Source of the DNA: Methylobacteriaceae bacterium
Lineage (GTDB): Bacteria; Pseudomonadota; Alphaproteobacteria; Rhizobiales; Beijerinckiaceae
Direction of reading: 5' to 3'
Assembly: GCA_031272615.1 (NCBI GenBank)
Contig: JAISTL010000192.1
Coordinates: forward strand, 1-17,176
Length of the DNA: 17,176 bases
The notes beneath the pieces were generated by a model that did not search any database, was not told the DNA's origin, and was given only the letters and a program-made list of their open reading frames with translations. The position numbers and the translations under genes are program-made. Shown one piece after another: positions 13,940 to 17,176 of this stretch. How positions within the stretch are numbered: the stretch's first letter is position 1; each line of letters starts with the position of its first letter.

Positions 13940-14743
13940 TCAAACTCCTCCCGGGGGGTGCGGCTCTTCCTGCTGTCTGCTGGAATACTTGGCGATCTGC
14001 CGCCGCCAGAACTGGTAATGATCCTTCACCGTTTCGGCAACGCGGGATTCGTCGCGGCTTTCCAGCACCTCGACGATGTTGTCGTGCAGGGCGAGAAAGG
14101 AACCCAGATTGCCGGATTCGATGATGAGGCGCATGGTCTCGGTGCGCGAGGGAATCGTGATGCGGTCGATATAGCCGGCGACGGAGGAAATCAGCGCGTT
14201 GTGCGCCGAGGCGGCGATGGCCTCATGGAACGCCATGTCGGCGGCCAGCAGCTCCTCAATCGACGGCGGCACCCGGGCGGCGGCGCGGCGCAAATCGTCG
14301 CGACGGGCGCAAATCGCCTTGATGTCATCATCGTTGGCCTTGCCGATGGCCACATGCAGCACGCCGGTGTCGAACACCTGACGCAGGTCATGAATCTCGG
14401 TGCCGCGGTCCCGCTGCAGCAGCATGCCGTAGAGCACCGGGTCCAGCATACGCTTGTTGAAGGTGCTCGAAACAAACGTGCCTTCGGAGCGCTTGATCTG
14501 CAGCACGCCGAAGGCCTCCAGCACCTTGATGGCCTCGCGCACGGAGTTGCGGCCGACCTGGAAGGAGTCCGCCAGCTCCATCTCCGTCGGGATTTTGTCT
14601 CCGGGCCCCAGCTCGCCGTTGATGACGGCGCCGACGATCTGGTCAACCACGCGGTCCACCACCGATTTGGCGGCCAGGGATTCCTTGAGCAGCCGGGGCC
14701 TCTTTTCTTTCATCATACCAGCCTCATACATACGGTGTTGCAT
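13940..14743 (-). CDS. GntR-family regulator, FadR subfamily (FCD ligand domain)
   Basis: Transcription regulator with an N-terminal winged helix-turn-helix (about residues 28-90, including GDKIPTEMELADSFQVGRNSVREAIKVLEAFGVLQ) and a C-terminal all-helical FCD domain. The FCD metal-site residues are present: D169 and H173 (DMAFH), H220 (ALHDNIVE) and H242 (KDHYQF). Such regulators usually bind an organic acid and repress catabolic and transport genes until induced. It lies between dctM and the BKACE gene in the same operon, suggesting autoregulation. Two starts are possible. ATG at 14743 is preceded by GAGG that overlaps the dctM stop (TGAGG), which gives 267 residues. ATG at 14716 has AGG 6 nt upstream and gives 258. 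The first is listed because of coupling to dctM. Confidence 0.94.
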   Translation of the reverse strand: MQHRMYEAGMMKEKRPRLLKESLAAKSVVDRVVDQIVGAVINGELGPGDKIPTEMELADSFQVGRNSVREAIKVLEAFGVLQIKRSEGTFVSSTFNKRMLDPVLYGMLLQRDRGTEIHDLRQVFDTGVLHVAIGKANDDDIKAICARRDDLRRAAARVPPSIEELLAADMAFHEAIAASAHNALISSVAGYIDRITIPSRTETMRLIIESGNLGSFLALHDNIVEVLESRDESRVAETVKDHYQFWRRQIAKYSSRQQEEPHPPGGV

Positions 14744-14753
14744 GGCGCCGGCC

Positions 14754-16025
14754 TCAACGGATCAGCGCTAGCGAGAACCACGGCACATAGGTGATCATGA
14801 GCAGGGCGACAATTGCCATGACCATGAGCGGAACCATCTTCCGGCATATCTCCTCGAAGCTGACCCGGCCGATGTCCGCCGCGACATAGAGGTTCGGGCC
14901 GACGGGCGGCGTCACCTGACCGATGGACAGGTTGAGAATCAACACAACACCCAGGTGGACCATGTCAATCCCCAGCGCCTGGGCGATGGGCATGATGATG
15001 GGCACCAGAATATATAGGGCGCTGGTGTTGTCCATGACACACCCGGCGAGCAGGAAGATGACGTTGATTAACAGCAGCATGACATACTTGTTGTCGGTGA
15101 GGTCAAGCGCCATTTCCGTGAGGTCGGAGGCAATGCCGTACTTGGTGAGAATCCAAGCGAAAATGCCGGCGTTCATGATGATGAGCAGGATGATGCCGGT
15201 GGTTTTGGCGGTTTCGAACAGCGCCTGGACGAGTTTCGCAAAAGTGAGCTCGCGGTAGACGAAGGCGCCGACGAAGAAACTGTAGAGCACCGCCACCGCC
15301 GCCGCCTCGGTGGGGGTGAAAAAGCCGGAATAGATGCCGCCGAGCACGATGATCGGGCTCATCAGGCCCCAGAAGGCGTTTTTGAAAGCGAGAAACTTCT
15401 CCCACAGGTTGGAGCGGGCCTGATCGCTCTTCCAGCCGTATTTGTGGGACTGGATGAACACCGAAACGCAGAGACAGCCGCCGAACACCATGCCGGGGAT
15501 AACGCCGGCAAGAAACAGGTCGCTGATGGATTCGCCGGTGATCATGCCGTAGATCAGCAGGGTGATGGAGGGCGGAATCACCGTGCCCAGCGAGCCGGAA
15601 ATGGCCGACAGGGCGCTGGTATAGCCGGGGTCATACCCCTGCTTGATCATGTGCGGAATGAGAATGGAGCCGATGGCCGCCACCGTCGCCGTGCCGGAGC
15701 CGGAGATGGCGGCGAAGAACATGGCGGTGAGCACCGCGACATAGCCGAGGCCGCCGTGCACCGGGCCGACAAAGGTGTTGGCCATGTTGATGAGCAGCCT
15801 GGAGATGCCGCCCTTGTCCATGATGACGCCGGCGAGCACGAACAGCGGAATGGTGAGCAGGGTGAATTTCTGCACCGTCGCCTGCATGATGGACGGCACG
15901 GCCGTGACATGGTCGCCGGTGTAGAGCAGCACCAAGGCGCTGGAGAGGCCCAGAGCCACGGAAATGGGGATGTTGATGAGAATGAAGATCGCCAGGGAGC
16001 CGAAAAGAACCGTTGTGACACTCAT
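14754..16025 (-). CDS. dctM: TRAP transporter large membrane subunit DctM
   Basis: Large 12-helix permease subunit of a TRAP transporter, 423 residues, which moves the bound carboxylate across the inner membrane using the sodium gradient. Family motifs are visible: LTIPLFVLAGVIMDKGGISRLLINMANTFVGPVHGGLGYVAVLTAMFFAAISGSGTAT in the first half, then GYTSALSAISGSLGTVIPPSI. The second half has FTPTEAAAVAVLYSF and LNLSIGQVTPPVGPNLYVAADIG. The frame is open upstream to 16472, but ATG at 16025 is the start: it overlaps the dctQ stop as ATGA (16022-16025) and has GAGGGGAG 7 nt upstream. This gives normal DctM length with the standard SVTTVLFGSLAIFILINIPISVALG beginning. Tight coupling with dctQ and gntR supports one transcript. 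Confidence 0.96.
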   Translation of the reverse strand: MSVTTVLFGSLAIFILINIPISVALGLSSALVLLYTGDHVTAVPSIMQATVQKFTLLTIPLFVLAGVIMDKGGISRLLINMANTFVGPVHGGLGYVAVLTAMFFAAISGSGTATVAAIGSILIPHMIKQGYDPGYTSALSAISGSLGTVIPPSITLLIYGMITGESISDLFLAGVIPGMVFGGCLCVSVFIQSHKYGWKSDQARSNLWEKFLAFKNAFWGLMSPIIVLGGIYSGFFTPTEAAAVAVLYSFFVGAFVYRELTFAKLVQALFETAKTTGIILLIIMNAGIFAWILTKYGIASDLTEMALDLTDNKYVMLLLINVIFLLAGCVMDNTSALYILVPIIMPIAQALGIDMVHLGVVLILNLSIGQVTPPVGPNLYVAADIGRVSFEEICRKMVPLMVMAIVALLMITYVPWFSLALIR

Positions 16026-16507
16026 GACCGTTCTCCCCTCGGTTCCTTGCCCTCGAAGCGGTAGCCGGTCTGCTCCTGCAACAGGCGCCAGATGGTGAGA
16101 CACGCCGAGAGGGGAATGGCAATGCCGATGAGCCAGCCGGGCGTCGCCATCACCGGCGTCACCAAGCCGCGCTCGATCTGGTTCTGCACCATCTGAATGC
16201 CGAAGATGATCCAGATGGAATAGTAGCCGATGATGAGGGCGATGCGCAAAAGTTTGTGCACCAGGCGCGGAGTGCCGGTGAGCTTGTCGGTGAGGAAGGA
16301 GAACCCCATATGGGAGTTGGTTTTGAACGCCGCCGCCGCCGCCAGGGCGCACACCCAGACGAACATGGTGGTCACCAGCTCCATGGTCCAGGAGAGGTTG
16401 ACCTGCGGCAGCTTGCGCGACAACACGCCGAGGAAGGTGAACAGAGTCATCACCACCAGCCCGAAGGCGCACAGATACTCTTCAAAATTGTCGATAAACC
16501 GCTTCAC
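16022..16507 (-). CDS. dctQ: TRAP transporter small membrane subunit DctQ
   Basis: Small four-helix TRAP subunit, 161 residues. Hydrophobic segments lie at about 12-32, 43-62, 82-105 and 120-140. The family pattern is NLSWTMELVTTMFVWVCALAAAAAFKTNSHMGFSFL followed by LVTPVMATPGWLIGIAIPLSACL near the C-terminus. GTG at 16507 is chosen as the start (VKRFIDNFEEYLCAFGLVV, read as Met): GGGGAGGGG lies about 8 nt upstream and the N-terminus then matches family length. The longer open frame up to 16699 runs through a terminator-like hairpin and has no family-like sequence. It overlaps dctM by 4 nt. The 195-nt gap to dctP holds the hairpin and no gene. Confidence 0.93.
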   Translation of the reverse strand: MKRFIDNFEEYLCAFGLVVMTLFTFLGVLSRKLPQVNLSWTMELVTTMFVWVCALAAAAAFKTNSHMGFSFLTDKLTGTPRLVHKLLRIALIIGYYSIWIIFGIQMVQNQIERGLVTPVMATPGWLIGIAIPLSACLTIWRLLQEQTGYRFEGKEPRGERS

Positions 16508-16655
16508 GGCATTCCCCTCCCCTTGTTTCGGTACACCTTGGACGGCCGTCGCTTGAGACGGAACACCGGGAACATGGGGCCGCGCCGCCCGCGCGTCACG
16601 CAGGCGCAACTTGGCGCCCCCGGTCGGGTCCGTCATGAACGGCCGCTCGGATCGG

Positions 16656-16684
16656 AAAAGCCGGCCCGCATTGAAGCGGGCCGG
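16656..16684 (-). terminator. Intrinsic-terminator-like hairpin after dctP
   Basis: On the minus strand a perfect 9-bp GC stem (CCGGCCCGC, 6-nt loop, GCGGGCCGG; 16684-16661) is followed by C and TTTT (16659-16656). It lies 18 nt past the dctP stop and before dctQ. It probably ends part of the transcripts so that the binding protein is made in excess over the membrane subunits, as seen in other binding-protein transport operons. Confidence 0.75.
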
Positions 16685-16702
16685 TTCATTATCGGGCAAG
16701 AC

Positions 16703-17176
16703 TTACTTGGCGCCGCCGACGCGCTTGAACAGGTCGAACACGTCTTTGCCGATGATCGGCTCATACTTGGCATAAAGCGGAGCCGTCGCCTCCTGGAAGG
16801 CCGCCTTTTCCTCGGGGGTCAGCACGGTGATTTCCACGCCTTTCTTGGCGAGATTGGCGAGAATTTCCTTCTCGCTGTTGCCGAGATAGCCTTCAGCCCA
16901 CTTGATGGCCTCGGAGGCGCTCTCGGTGACGATCTTGCGCTGTCCGTCGTCCAGCTTGTCGTTCAGGGTCTTCAGGCTGATGTACCAGCCGGTGGAATCC
17001 AGCACGTAATCCCACAGGGTGAGGTGGTTCTGAACTTCCTCGAACTTGGAGGACGCGAAGACGCTGACCGGGTTTTCCTGGCCGGCGATGGTCTTCTGCT
17101 GCAGGGCGGTGTAGACTTCCGAGAAGTCCATGGCCGTGGGGTTGGCGTGGAAGCTGTCACGGAAGGCGTCGATGAA
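16703..17176 (-). CDS. dctP: TRAP transporter substrate-binding protein DctP (5' end outside window)
   Basis: C-terminal half of a TRAP solute receptor: 157 residues are readable from the window edge to the TAA at 16703. The family is about 320-340 residues with a signal peptide, which lies outside the window. Recognisable segments are YTALQQKTIAGQENPVSVFASSKFEEVQNHLTLWDY, the conserved hinge region (family pattern: VDGQENP, then KY and LT), and DDGQRKIVTESASEAIKWA. It is the first gene seen of the TRAP operon dctP-dctQ-dctM-gntR-BKACE and provides a periplasmic receptor for a carboxylate. The ligand-binding arginine lies in the missing part, so the substrate class cannot be refined. Confidence 0.95.
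   Translation of the reverse strand, partial: FIDAFRDSFHANPTAMDFSEVYTALQQKTIAGQENPVSVFASSKFEEVQNHLTLWDYVLDSTGWYISLKTLNDKLDDGQRKIVTESASEAIKWAEGYLGNSEKEILANLAKKGVEITVLTPEEKAAFQEATAPLYAKYEPIIGKDVFDLFKRVGGAK

Noticed and set aside
16022..16699. Longer DctQ starting at 16699
   Set aside because: The extra 64 residues run through the terminator-like hairpin and lack family character; the GTG at 16507 has a strong ribosome site and gives normal length.

Overview
This is a high-GC bacterial window from a Gram-negative-type cell: it carries two periplasmic binding-protein transporters, TTT and TRAP. Almost every gene lies on the minus strand; only an AraC-type regulator and a small SAF-domain protein are on the plus strand. 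The taxon cannot be fixed from sequence alone. Proteobacteria are rich in TTT, TRAP and BKACE genes. The mix of a DUF1680/GH127 glycosidase with an AraC regulator, plus GTGGAC microrepeats and large nested palindromes, would also suit a PVC-group member such as Lentisphaerota or Verrucomicrobiota. That placement is an inference.

Layout. (1) 1-3705: the start of a BREX phage-defence operon, brxA-brxB-brxC, with brxC cut by the left edge. The later genes (pglX, pglZ, brxL) would lie outside the window. (2) 3706-4269: a gene-free stretch holding a ~233-bp giant nested palindrome flanked by GGTGGAC arrays of 9-10 bp period. (3) 4270-5223: accA, the acetyl-CoA carboxylase carboxyltransferase alpha subunit, alone without accD and also bordered by GTGGAC repeats. 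(4) 5448-11465: a catabolic operon read right to left as GH127 glycosidase, tctB, tctA, tctC, PdxA-like dehydrogenase. A divergent AraC-family activator (11613-12398) and a 147-bp shared promoter region with candidate operators sit at its head. (5) 12399-13055: a 324-bp spacer with a possible GNAT remnant, then a membrane-anchored stand-alone SAF-domain protein. (6) 13135-17176: a TRAP operon read right to left as dctP (cut by the right edge), an intrinsic-terminator-like hairpin, dctQ, dctM, a FadR-type GntR regulator and a beta-keto acid cleavage enzyme (BKACE).

How the genes may work together. Region 4 looks like capture and use of a glycosidically bound, probably acidic sugar: the GH127 enzyme cleaves, the TTT system imports a carboxylate, and the PdxA-like enzyme oxidises a hydroxy acid or its phosphate. 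Region 6 looks like TRAP import of another carboxylate whose beta-keto derivative is cleaved with acetyl-CoA by BKACE, under local GntR control. Each transporter thus has its own regulator and enzyme. The substrates are not determinable here.

Many long ORFs antisense to these genes are high-GC shadows and are not annotated. No rRNA, tRNA, CRISPR array or transposase gene was seen. The least explained sequence is the palindrome and GTGGAC-array complex directly upstream of the BREX operon.
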